From an uncultured Actinomyces sp. (GTDB taxonomy: Bacteria; Actinomycetota; Actinomycetes; Actinomycetales; Actinomycetaceae): a stretch of 5,221 nt of DNA. The position numbers and the translations under genes were made by a program. The notes under the pieces are model-generated. The model was not told the origin of the DNA. It was given only the letters and a program-made list of their open reading frames with translations, and did no database searches. The stretch is from assembly GCA_915069725.1 (NCBI GenBank), contig CAJZFF010000174.1, positions 1 through 5,221 on the forward strand, read 5' to 3'. Below are positions 1-5,221 of the stretch, one piece after another (positions within the stretch are counted from its first letter, which is position 1; every line of letters begins with the position of its first letter).

Positions 1-2
1 TC

Positions 3-638
3 ACCGAGGAGCTGCGTCGTCGCGGAGAGGATGTCGAGGACCCGATGACCACGACGCTCCTGGGACGAACCCACGCCTCCCGGCTCATGGTGGATCCGCC
101 TGCCGTGCTCGAGGACACGGCGCAGCTCAACGAGGCCGCGTCCCTGATGAGCCGACATGGCGTCTCGGCCCTGCCCGTGGTCACAACCGGAGAGGACGGC
201 GCCCGTGAGCTGCTCGGCTGCGTGACGGCCGCACAGCTCGCCGGAGCGCTCCTGAGCGATGACTCCGACGACGCCTCACCCCGGCCGGCGACGGTGGCGG
301 AGCTGTCGCTGGTCTGCGACCGTCTGCCCTGTGAGGCCGAGGCGACCGATGTGCTCGAGGCCCTGACCAGCACCCGCCTGGAGGGGCTTCCGGTGGTCGC
401 CCGCGCAGCTGGCTCCGGTGCTGAGGGGCTGGTGGGCTGGGTGTCCCGGCGGATCGTCGTCGAACGGATCTACGAGGTCCAGGCGCAGGCCCGCGCGGCC
501 TCCGTCACCTATACCTCTTGGGGCTCACGTCTGCAGGACAAGTGGCACTCCCGCCCCGTTCCGCCACGCGGAACCAGAAGGATCAGCCGGATCAGCCGGA
601 TCAGCTCACGCAGCTCGCGCCGTTCCCGACGTCGATGA
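3..638 (+). CDS. CBS-domain-pair protein, C-terminal part; probable ClC-type chloride channel/antiporter (5' end outside window)
   Basis: The frame is open to the left edge and reads TEELRRRGEDVEDP before the first ATG at 45, so that ATG is internal and the gene starts upstream. What is visible (211 residues) is a cytoplasmic regulatory region. CBS domain 1 lies at about nt 72-254 (HASRLMVDPPAVLED, then HGVSALPVV, then LLGCVTAAQL). CBS domain 2 lies at about nt 291-482 (TVAELSLV, then LEGLPVVAR, then GLVGWVSRRIVVERIYE). Paired CBS domains (a Bateman module) usually bind adenine nucleotides and gate the attached protein. The opening segment, with its basic residues just before CBS1, resembles the linker after the last membrane helix of actinobacterial ClC proteins, which exchange chloride and protons. 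No membrane helix is visible, so the ClC call is an inference; another CBS-containing transporter or enzyme is possible. The last ~30 residues are very rich in Arg and Ser (RISRISRISSRSSRRSRRR) and fit neither CBS domain. It is convergent with the next gene, with 54 bp between the stops. Confidence 0.68.
   Translation, partial: TEELRRRGEDVEDPMTTTLLGRTHASRLMVDPPAVLEDTAQLNEAASLMSRHGVSALPVVTTGEDGARELLGCVTAAQLAGALLSDDSDDASPRPATVAELSLVCDRLPCEAEATDVLEALTSTRLEGLPVVARAAGSGAEGLVGWVSRRIVVERIYEVQAQARAASVTYTSWGSRLQDKWHSRPVPPRGTRRISRISRISSRSSRRSRRR
580..606 (+). repeat. Three tandem 9-bp units (GGATCAGCC, GGATCAGCC, GGATCAGCT) in the 3' end of the CBS gene
   Basis: Units are at 580-588, 589-597 and 598-606; the third differs only in its last base. 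Because the unit is a multiple of three, gain or loss of a copy adds or removes three residues (RIS/SRI) without shifting the frame. It lies in the basic C-terminal tail, outside the CBS domains. Confidence 0.8.
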
Positions 639-692
639 GAGTCCGTCGAGACTTGACGCGTTCGGGATCTGTTCACAGTGCGGCGTACCGCC
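639..692. other. Convergent intergenic region, no clear terminator
   Basis: This 54-bp gap lies between two stop codons facing each other. The only secondary structures seen by eye are weak: a 4-bp stem GCGG/CCGC with loop CGTA at 680-691, and a 4-bp stem CGTC/GACG at 644-658. Neither is followed by a T-run on either strand, so termination here may be Rho-dependent or occur further on. Confidence 0.4.
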
Positions 693-1247
693 TCAACGGT
701 GCCGACCACTGCGAGGAGTCTTGAGGGTACGGTTCTCCTGGACCGCCCGGGCCTTCTCAGTGATGCTCTCGGTGAGGGTGTCGGACAGCTCGGTGATGCG
801 CTCGGCGTTGGCCACGATGCGCCGGGGGTCGGACATCCACATCCACGCGGCGGCGACCACCGGGAGGATCGCGGGCAGGTACCACCGGGACCGGCCCCAG
901 TGCGCCCACACCGAGACGCTGAGGTCGGCGGGCGAGGGGGCGGGCAGGGTGAGAACACCGATGAGCACCGCCATGGTGGCCAGCGCCCCCAGGCACATCC
1001 AGCCGATATTGCGCATCCGGCGCCCGTTGTGGGCCACGCAGACGGCCAGCAGGAGGTACAGGACGCCCCCCAGGAGGTTGAGCGACCACACCGCGGGCTC
1101 CTCGTCGGGGCTTCTCAGCAGCGTCGTCAGCGAGGGGACGAGAACGATCGCCCCGAAGACGGCGAAGACGCCAACCAGGATCCGCCCCCACCCGTATGCG
1201 GGACGGCGGGTGTCCTGTACCGGGCGTACCGATGAGCGCTCGTCCAT
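693..1247 (-). CDS. Hypothetical four-helix membrane protein with a helical C-terminal tail
   Basis: This encodes 184 residues and I do not recognise the family. Visible topology: a charged N-terminus (1-20, MDERSSVRPVQDTRRPAYGW), then four likely membrane helices at about residues 22-44, 53-73, 82-102 and 121-138. The tail at 140-175 is hydrophilic and helix-prone (PRRIVANAERITELSDTLTE and onward). It has hydrophobic residues at roughly heptad spacing and could form a short coiled coil. The basic cluster NGRRMRN between helices 2 and 3, together with the basic N-terminus and tail, suggests both ends are cytoplasmic. The ATG at 1247 is preceded by GGAAAGG (plus-strand 1257-1263) with 9 nt spacing, a good Shine-Dalgarno sequence, which supports both the gene and its start. 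It runs opposite to both neighbours, so it is probably a monocistronic unit, divergent from pepA. No catalytic motif or signal-peptidase site is evident. It is probably real because of its SD, hydrophobicity pattern and fit between flanking genes. Function unknown. Confidence 0.72.
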   Translation of the reverse strand: MDERSSVRPVQDTRRPAYGWGRILVGVFAVFGAIVLVPSLTTLLRSPDEEPAVWSLNLLGGVLYLLLAVCVAHNGRRMRNIGWMCLGALATMAVLIGVLTLPAPSPADLSVSVWAHWGRSRWYLPAILPVVAAAWMWMSDPRRIVANAERITELSDTLTESITEKARAVQENRTLKTPRSGRHR

Positions 1248-1256
1248 GAGGAACGA

Positions 1257-1263
1257 CCTTTCC
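1257..1263 (-). promoter_or_regulatory. Ribosome binding site of the four-helix membrane protein
   Basis: On the minus strand this reads GGAAAGG, 9 nt upstream of the ATG at 1247. It fixes the start of the minus-strand gene. A pepA start at 1266 would leave only 18 bp between the two divergent coding regions, with almost no room for either promoter. Confidence 0.6.
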
Positions 1264-1291
1264 GTGTGATGACCTTCGGCACGCGCAGCAC

Positions 1292-1302
1292 AGGTTCAAC
1301 CT
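1292..1302. promoter_or_regulatory. Small palindrome AGGTT-C-AACCT in the divergent promoter region, candidate operator
   Basis: This is a perfect 5-1-5 inverted repeat located 33-43 nt upstream of the proposed pepA start, where a -35 box would sit. It lies in the only intergenic space shared by pepA and the divergent membrane-protein gene. It could bind a regulator of either gene, but an 11-bp palindrome can occur by chance and I recognise no regulator for it. Confidence 0.25.
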
Positions 1303-1321
1303 CCAACCAATGCCAGAACGT

Positions 1322-1327
1322 TACTAT
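1322..1327 (+). promoter_or_regulatory. Candidate -10 box (TACTAT) for a leaderless pepA transcript
   Basis: TACTAT matches the -10 consensus at T1, A2, A5 and T6 and stands out as AT-rich in a GC-rich genome. It is followed by seven bases (TCACAAC) and then the GTG at 1335, so transcription would begin at or next to the start codon. No Shine-Dalgarno sequence precedes that GTG, as expected for a leaderless mRNA, a common type in actinobacteria. No good -35 hexamer is seen at 16-18 nt spacing; TTCAAC at 1295-1300 is too far and only half matches. Confidence 0.4.
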
Positions 1328-1334
1328 TCACAAC

Positions 1335-3287
1335 GTGAGCACCATTAAGTTGACCAAATCCCTGAACGCACGCGCCTCGGCGGACGATGACCGCAAGGAT
1401 ACCGACCTCAGCAGTCAGGCCGAGGTCGACACGGTCGAGGAGGCCGAGAGCTCCGAGGCCCCTGCAGCCAGGGAAGGGTCCGGCTCGCCAGGTACCGAAG
1501 CCGCCGAGCAGGACCTGAAGCAGGACTCCGACGGCGACGAGGAGACCTCCCAGGACCAGGAGGGCGACACCGACAGCGCCACCGGCAAGGGTGACGGGTC
1601 TGAGGAGGCATCCGACATCGGGCCCCATGACGCCTCCGGCACCGAGGCCGAGGCCGACGTGCTCGTCCTGGCCGCAGCGCCGGGCCGGGACGGGGCCGAG
1701 GCCCCCGAGATCCTCCTGGAGGGACTCGAGCCGCCGTCGAGCACCGCCCTGGAGGGCCTGGACATCAACGCCCTGGTGACCCTGCTGCCGGCCCTGGGCT
1801 TCTCAGGCGCCCAGGACTCGGTGGTGCGTCTGCCCTCCTCCGCGGTGACTGCCCAGGGCTACCGGGGACCGGCGACGATCCTCGTGGTTGGCGTCGGAAC
1901 GGGCTGGGCCGACACCGATCCGCTCGCCGTCACCACCGATGACGAGGCCGCACTGGGCTACGACCAGACCGGTCTCCTACGCCGGGCGGCCGGACGCGCC
2001 ACCCGAGCACTGGCCGGGACCGACTCCGCGGTCCTGGCACTGCCCACGCTCTGCGAGGAGCAGCTCGCCGCCGTCGCGCACGGAGCCGCCCTGGGCGCGT
2101 ACTCCTGGAGCGCGACGAAGAACGAGGACCGCCCCGGGCAGGAGAAGACCTCGAAGAAGACCTCCCCGCTCACAACCATCTCCATCATCTCCCCCCTGGC
2201 CGACACCCCCGAGGGCCAGGAGGCACTGACAGGGGCCCTGGTGCTGGCCCAGGCCACGGCGCTGACCCGGAATCTGGTCAACGAGCCACCGAACCGGCTG
2301 ACTCCGGAGGTCTTCGCCGAGAGGGCTCGTGCGGCCGGGAAGGAGGCCGGCGTCCGCGTTGAGATCTGGGACGCCCCGGCACTGGTCGAGCAGGGCTTCG
2401 GGGGGATCCTCGGGGTGGCTCAGGGCTCGGTGCACCCGGCGCGCCTGGTCCGTCTGGAGTGGTCGCCGGAGCACGCAACCAAGGGCTCCGGCGGGCAGGC
2501 GGGCTCACAGGTCGAGGGCGACGGCGCAGCCGGACGCCCCAAGCACGTCGCCCTCATCGGTAAGGGCATCACCTTCGACTCCGGCGGCCTGTCCCTCAAG
2601 CCGGCCTCCTCCATGCCGGAGATGAAGTCCGACATGGCAGGGGCCGCCACCGTGCTGGGCGCCATCATCACGGCCGCGCGCCTGGCGCTGCCGATCCGTG
2701 TCACCGCGTGGCTGGCACTGGCCGAGAACATGCCCGGTGCCGACGCCCAGCGGCCCAGCGACGTCATCACGATGTTCGACGGCACCACTGTGGAGGTGAC
2801 CAACACCGACGCCGAGGGGCGCCTGGTCATGGCCGACGCCCTGGCACGGGCCGTCACGGAGGAGCCCGATGCCGTCCTGGACGTGGCCACCCTCACCGGG
2901 GCGCAGATCGTGGCCCTGGGCGACCATGTGGCCGCCGTCATGGGGACACCGGACCTTCGCGAGGAGGTCGTCGCCGCGGCTCAGCGGGCCGGAGAGTCCT
3001 TCTGGCCGATGCCGCTGCCGGCGCACCTGCGCGCCACCCTGGACTCGCCCTTCGCCGACCTGCGCAACACCAAGGTCGGCTCGCGTGCCGGCGGGATGCT
3101 CTCGGCCGGGCTGTTCCTGCGCGAGTTCGTGGGGCGCCGGCCGTGGGCCCACCTCGACATCGCCGGTCCCGCCTACAACGACTCCTCTCCCTGGGGCCTG
3201 ACTCCGACCGGCGGGACGGGCATGGGGGTCTCCACCCTGGTGGAGCTGCTCCGTTCGCTGTCCGCCGAGGTCAGCATCCTTTCCTGA
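1335..3287 (+). CDS. pepA: Leucyl aminopeptidase (M17 family cytosolic aminopeptidase)
   Basis: The enzyme removes N-terminal amino acids, typically Leu, from peptides in the cytoplasm using two divalent metal ions; family members are usually hexamers. From GTG 1335 it has 650 residues. The C-terminal catalytic domain (about 300-640) is complete. GKGITFDSGGLSLKP holds Lys410, Asp415 and Lys422; Asp433 follows in KSDMAGAA; NTDAEGRLVMADAL holds Asp492, Glu494 and Arg496. The spacing matches the five metal ligands and the two catalytic residues of bovine LAP exactly. The N-terminal domain is interrupted: after a first strand (MSTIKLTKSLNA) come about 95 acidic low-complexity residues before ADVLVLAAAPG resumes the fold. 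Smaller hydrophilic insertions lie at about 258-277 and 378-403. Together these explain a length well above the usual ~500. Start choice: GTG 1335 begins STIKLT, a likely beta strand, and leaves promoter space. The in-frame GTG 1266 and ATG 1269 lack an SD and nearly abut the divergent gene's RBS. A hairpin follows the stop. Confidence 0.95.
   Translation: MSTIKLTKSLNARASADDDRKDTDLSSQAEVDTVEEAESSEAPAAREGSGSPGTEAAEQDLKQDSDGDEETSQDQEGDTDSATGKGDGSEEASDIGPHDASGTEAEADVLVLAAAPGRDGAEAPEILLEGLEPPSSTALEGLDINALVTLLPALGFSGAQDSVVRLPSSAVTAQGYRGPATILVVGVGTGWADTDPLAVTTDDEAALGYDQTGLLRRAAGRATRALAGTDSAVLALPTLCEEQLAAVAHGAALGAYSWSATKNEDRPGQEKTSKKTSPLTTISIISPLADTPEGQEALTGALVLAQATALTRNLVNEPPNRLTPEVFAERARAAGKEAGVRVEIWDAPALVEQGFGGILGVAQGSVHPARLVRLEWSPEHATKGSGGQAGSQVEGDGAAGRPKHVALIGKGITFDSGGLSLKPASSMPEMKSDMAGAATVLGAIITAARLALPIRVTAWLALAENMPGADAQRPSDVITMFDGTTVEVTNTDAEGRLVMADALARAVTEEPDAVLDVATLTGAQIVALGDHVAAVMGTPDLREEVVAAAQRAGESFWPMPLPAHLRATLDSPFADLRNTKVGSRAGGMLSAGLFLREFVGRRPWAHLDIAGPAYNDSSPWGLTPTGGTGMGVSTLVELLRSLSAEVSILS
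1371..1655 (+). other. Acidic low-complexity insertion inside PepA
   Basis: This encodes residues ~13-107 of PepA. Hand count for residues 11-108: 32 Asp/Glu of 98 against 6 Lys/Arg; the remainder is mostly Ser, Gly, Ala, Thr and Gln. It has no hydrophobic stretch long enough for a membrane helix and no signal peptide, and is expected to be disordered. The frame is unbroken and leads directly into the conserved ADVLVLAA strand, so this is part of the protein rather than a mis-set start. Confidence 0.7.
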
Positions 3288-3499
3288 GCTCGCGTCCAGC
3301 GCAGACGAGTCGACGACGAGCCGTGCCGGGGCCTCACATGAGCTCCCCGGCACGGCTTGTTGCCGGAACCACCCATGAACGGTGATGCGTCTCACCCCGT
3401 TTTCAGGACTCTGGTCCCTAAACAGCAACCCCCGTGGCTCCTGCACTCCCTATTCAGGTGGAACAATGGCCCCGTGCCGAGCCGCCCCACGAGGGCGAC
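3288..3499 (+). other. Intergenic region between pepA and the lpdA leader
   Basis: This roughly 210-nt stretch has no credible full gene. It contains the hairpin at 3319-3357 and a small inverted repeat GGTGA-N6-TCACC at 3381-3396, which may be an operator or chance. It also contains the least GC-rich part of the gap (about 3399-3470), where the lpdA promoter would be expected. AACAAT at 3462-3467 with CTGCAC at 3441-3446 is the closest -10/-35-like pair I see, but the 15-nt spacing and poor matches make it weak. Confidence 0.35.
3319..3357 (+). terminator. Hairpin terminator candidate downstream of pepA
   Basis: A perfect 13-bp stem, AGCCGTGCCGGGG (3319-3331) with CCCCGGCACGGCT (3345-3357), encloses a 13-nt loop that begins 31 nt after the pepA stop. 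A G-T pair can extend the base. It is followed by TGTTG rather than a true T-run, so it resembles the T-poor hairpins common in high-GC actinobacteria more than a textbook intrinsic terminator. It separates pepA from the lpdA operon. Confidence 0.65.
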
Positions 3500-3529
3500 A
3501 TGACCAACCAACAAGGAGTGAGTTCGTGA
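3500..3529 (+). CDS. Possible nine-codon leader ORF overlapping the lpdA start
   Basis: ATG 3500 reads MTNQQGVSS and stops at TGA 3527-3529. The stop overlaps the lpdA GTG (3526-3528) in a GTGA tetranucleotide, the classic geometry for translational coupling. A GAGGG (3491-3495) lies 4 nt upstream of the ATG, somewhat close but usable as an SD. The lpdA Shine-Dalgarno lies inside this ORF, so ribosomes translating it would pass over that site. The peptide has no run of a regulatory amino acid and no hairpin alternates with it, so classical attenuation is not indicated. A chance ORF of this size is quite possible. Confidence 0.3.
   Translation: MTNQQGVSS
3513..3518 (+). promoter_or_regulatory. 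Ribosome binding site of lpdA
   Basis: AAGGAG lies 7 nt before GTG 3526. This strong SD decides the start against upstream in-frame codons such as the one at 3382, whose extra N-terminal residues match nothing in the family. Confidence 0.8.
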
Positions 3530-4899
3530 CAGAGACCGTCTACGACATGGTCATTCTGGGCGCGGGATCAGGGGGCTACGCCGCCGCCCTGCGCGGCGCC
3601 CAACTGGGCCTCAAGGTCGCCCTCATCGAGGCGGACAAGCTGGGGGGCACCTGCCTCCACCGCGGCTGCGTGCCCACCAAGGCCCTGCTGCATGCCGCCG
3701 AGACCGCCGACGCCGTGCGCGAGGCCGCCACGGTGGGCATCAAGGCCGCCTTCGAGGGCGTGGACATGCCTGGCGTCCAGAAGTACAAGAACAGCATCGT
3801 CTCGCGGATGCACAAGGGCCTTGAGGGCCTGGTCTCCTCGCGGGGCATCGACCTGATCCAGGGCTGGGGGCGCCTGGTGGCTGCCGACGCCGTCGAGGTT
3901 GACGGCCGTCGCATCACCGGCCGCAACGTGGTCCTCGCCTCCGGCTCCTACTCCAAGACCATCGGACAGGAGATCTCCGGAGGCGTCATCACCTCCGAGG
4001 AGGCCCTGGAGATGGACCACGTCCCCGCCTCGGCAGTGATTCTGGGCGGCGGCGTCATCGGGGTGGAGTTCGCCTCGGCCTGGGCCTCCATGGGCAGCCA
4101 GGTCACCATCATCGAGGGGCTGCCCCACCTGGTGCCCAACGAGGACGAGGCGATCTCCAAGCAGCTCGAGCGCGCCTTCCGCAAGCGCAAGATCACCTTC
4201 CGCACCAACACGATGTTCGAGTCGGTCGAGCGCCACGACGGCGGGGTGACTGTGCGCACCCAGGACGGCAAGACCCACGAGGCCGAGGTCCTCCTCATCG
4301 CCGTGGGCCGTGGACCGGCGACCGCCAACCTCGGCTACGAGGAGGTCGGGGTCGCCATGGACCGCGGTTTCGTCCTGGCCGACGAGTACGGCCGCACCAA
4401 CGTCCCCGGCGTATGGGCCGTGGGCGACATCGTCCCCGGCGTCCAGCTCGCCCACCGCGGCTTCGCCCAGGGCATCGTCGTGGCGGAGAAGATCGCGGGC
4501 CTGGACCCGACTCCGGTCGACGACGTCCTGGTCCCCAAGGTGACCTTCTGCGAACCCGAGATCGCCTCGGTGGGGCTGTCGGAGGCCAAGGCCGCTGAGA
4601 TCCACGGCAAGGAGAACATCACCTCCGCCGAGTTCAACGTGGCCGGCAACGCCAAGAGCCAGATCCTGGGGACCCAGGGCTTCGTCAAGCTCGTCTCCCT
4701 CAAGGACGGCCCCATCCTGGGCTTCCACGCCATCGGCGCCCGCATGGGCGAGCAGGTGGGTGAGGGCCAGCTCATGGTGTCCTGGGAGGCCGACGCCGAC
4801 GACGTCGCCGCCCTGGTCCACGCCCACCCCACTCAGAACGAGACCCTCGGCGAGGCCGCCATGGCCCTCGCCGGCAAGCCGCTGCACAACCACGGCTGA
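3526..4899 (+). CDS. lpdA: Dihydrolipoamide dehydrogenase (E3)
   Basis: This FAD flavoenzyme reoxidises dihydrolipoyl groups on E2 (and on other lipoyl carriers such as GcvH) and passes electrons to NAD+. It acts in the cytoplasm as the shared E3 of 2-oxoacid dehydrogenase complexes. From GTG 3526 it has 457 residues, normal for the family. Features in order: FAD-binding GAGSGG (12-17); redox-active disulfide in GGTCLHRGCVPTK, Cys43 and Cys48; NAD-binding GGGVIG (174-179), with Glu197 ending the next strand, which favours NAD over NADP; second FAD motif TNVPGVWAVGD (291-301); C-terminal dimer domain with HAHPTQNE, catalytic His434 and Glu439. No key residue is missing. The N-terminus MTETVYDMVILGAG begins right before the first strand. 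The E2 gene follows after 30 nt on the same strand, indicating an operon; the lpdA-E2 pair is a common actinobacterial arrangement. Mercuric or glutathione reductase is excluded by the C-terminal motif and the LHRGC active site. Confidence 0.97.
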   Translation: MTETVYDMVILGAGSGGYAAALRGAQLGLKVALIEADKLGGTCLHRGCVPTKALLHAAETADAVREAATVGIKAAFEGVDMPGVQKYKNSIVSRMHKGLEGLVSSRGIDLIQGWGRLVAADAVEVDGRRITGRNVVLASGSYSKTIGQEISGGVITSEEALEMDHVPASAVILGGGVIGVEFASAWASMGSQVTIIEGLPHLVPNEDEAISKQLERAFRKRKITFRTNTMFESVERHDGGVTVRTQDGKTHEAEVLLIAVGRGPATANLGYEEVGVAMDRGFVLADEYGRTNVPGVWAVGDIVPGVQLAHRGFAQGIVVAEKIAGLDPTPVDDVLVPKVTFCEPEIASVGLSEAKAAEIHGKENITSAEFNVAGNAKSQILGTQGFVKLVSLKDGPILGFHAIGARMGEQVGEGQLMVSWEADADDVAALVHAHPTQNETLGEAAMALAGKPLHNHG

Positions 4900-4916
4900 T
4901 CCAGCTAGACGAGAGT

Positions 4917-4922
4917 AAGGAA
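4917..4922 (+). promoter_or_regulatory. Ribosome binding site of the E2 gene
   Basis: AAGGAA lies 7 nt before ATG 4930, within the 30-nt lpdA-E2 spacer. The spacer has no hairpin or promoter-like element, consistent with co-transcription. Confidence 0.75.
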
Positions 4923-4929
4923 GACAGCA

Positions 4930-5221
4930 ATGTCAGAGTCCGTGAAGATGCCCGCCCTGGGTGAGTCCGTCACCGAGGGGACGGTCTCCTCCTGGCTCAA
5001 GGCCGTGGGAGACACCATCGAGGCCGACGAGCCCCTGCTGGAGGTCGCCACCGACAAGGTCGACACCGAGGTCCCCTCCCCCGCATCCGGCGTCCTGCTG
5101 GAGATCCGCGTCCCCGAGGACGAGACCGTCGAGGTCGGCACCGTCCTGGCCATCATCGGCGACCCCTCCGAGGCGGGCTCCGCCCCGGCACCGGCCGCCC
5201 CCGCGCCGCAGGCCGCACCCG
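4930..5221 (+). CDS. sucB: 2-oxoacid dehydrogenase E2 (dihydrolipoamide acyltransferase), N-terminal part, cut by window end
   Basis: The 97 visible codons form one complete lipoyl domain and the start of a linker. [19 protein letters not shown] is the typical opening. Lys43 in [12 protein letters not shown] is the lipoylation site, on the expected beta turn. The domain ends near residue 78 ([10 protein letters not shown]), and an Ala/Pro-rich flexible segment ([14 protein letters not shown]) follows. E2 forms the core of the complex and transfers the acyl group from E1 to CoA; its swinging lipoyl arm also visits E3, encoded just upstream. The sequence closely resembles mycobacterial DlaT and the actinobacterial proteins annotated SucB. 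In actinobacteria this single E2 generally serves pyruvate dehydrogenase and also 2-oxoglutarate dehydrogenase, so the succinyltransferase name may be misleading and aceF/dlaT may be more accurate. The visible part cannot tell substrate class or the number of lipoyl domains, because the catalytic domain with its HxxxD motif lies beyond the window. Confidence 0.93.
   Translation, partial: MSESVKMPALGESVTEGTVSSWLKAVGDTIEADEPLLEVATDKVDTEVPSPASGVLLEIRVPEDETVEVGTVLAIIGDPSEAGSAPAPAAPAPQAAP

Noticed and set aside
418..1269. A 283-codon open frame on the plus strand across the CBS gene end and the membrane-protein gene
   Set aside because: It overlaps two better-supported genes. The product is Arg/Ser/Pro-rich without domains, and the minus-strand alternative has a clear SD and membrane-helix pattern.
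757..1299. A second minus-strand frame overlapping the four-helix protein
   Set aside because: Its product is Arg/Pro/Gly-rich with no hydrophobic helices, whereas the 693-1247 frame gives a coherent membrane protein and has a good SD.
1266..1334. Longer pepA N-terminus from GTG 1266 or ATG 1269
   Set aside because: No SD, only 18-21 bp from the divergent start codon, and it would put the -10 box and palindrome inside the coding region.
2505..3446. A 313-codon open frame on the minus strand opposite the pepA 3' end
   Set aside because: It is antisense to the catalytic domain of PepA; composition is Gly/Arg/His-rich with no recognisable motif, and it would cross the terminator hairpin.
3382..3525. 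Longer lpdA N-terminus from an upstream start
   Set aside because: A strong SD (AAGGAG) sits 7 nt before GTG 3526, and that start gives the usual E3 N-terminus. The upstream residues show no family similarity.
3568..4893. A 441-codon open frame on the minus strand opposite lpdA
   Set aside because: It lies entirely antisense to a dihydrolipoamide dehydrogenase with every catalytic motif intact. Its product is low-complexity (Gly, Asp, Val, Leu, His) and typical of GC-rich antisense frames.
1..5221. Search by eye for CRISPR arrays, insertion sequences, tRNA genes, attachment sites and defence or biosynthetic clusters
   Set aside because: No spaced direct repeats, terminal inverted repeats, transposase motifs or tRNA-like cloverleaf were seen. 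The genes are core metabolism and transport, so no novel multi-gene system is supported.

Overview
The window is GC-rich DNA from a high-GC Gram-positive bacterium. The gene order (leucyl aminopeptidase, dihydrolipoamide dehydrogenase, lipoyl-domain E2), the GTG starts and the protein sequences point to Actinomycetota. The genus Actinomyces or a close relative is most likely, but that is an inference from protein style, not a database match.

Layout, left to right. (1) Positions 3-638 (+) hold the C-terminal part of a protein with a CBS-domain pair, most likely a ClC-type chloride channel/antiporter. It ends in an arginine/serine-rich tail partly encoded by a 9-bp tandem repeat. (2) Positions 693-1247 (-) encode a small four-helix membrane protein of unknown function, convergent with the first gene. 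(3) A short divergent intergenic region (about 1248-1334) separates it from pepA. It contains a small palindrome and a -10-like box placed so that the pepA mRNA could be leaderless. (4) Positions 1335-3287 (+) encode a complete M17 leucyl aminopeptidase with all metal ligands and catalytic residues. It carries an unusual ~95-residue acidic low-complexity insertion near the N-terminus. (5) Positions 3288-3525 hold no large gene. They contain a strong hairpin behind pepA and a possible nine-codon leader ORF whose stop overlaps the lpdA start. (6) Positions 3526-4899 (+) encode a complete dihydrolipoamide dehydrogenase (E3). (7) From 4930 (+), running off the window, is the N-terminal lipoyl domain of the E2 acyltransferase of a 2-oxoacid dehydrogenase complex.

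lpdA and the E2 gene lie 30 nt apart on the same strand, each with a good Shine-Dalgarno sequence, and almost certainly form one operon. E2 carries the acyl group on lipoyl-lysine and E3 reoxidises the dihydrolipoyl group with NAD+. pepA works in peptide turnover and is a neighbour rather than part of the pathway. The window is mostly ordinary core metabolism. I see no phage, transposon, CRISPR or defence system. The items most worth a second look are the acidic insertion in PepA, the overlapping mini-ORF before lpdA, and the uncharacterised membrane protein.
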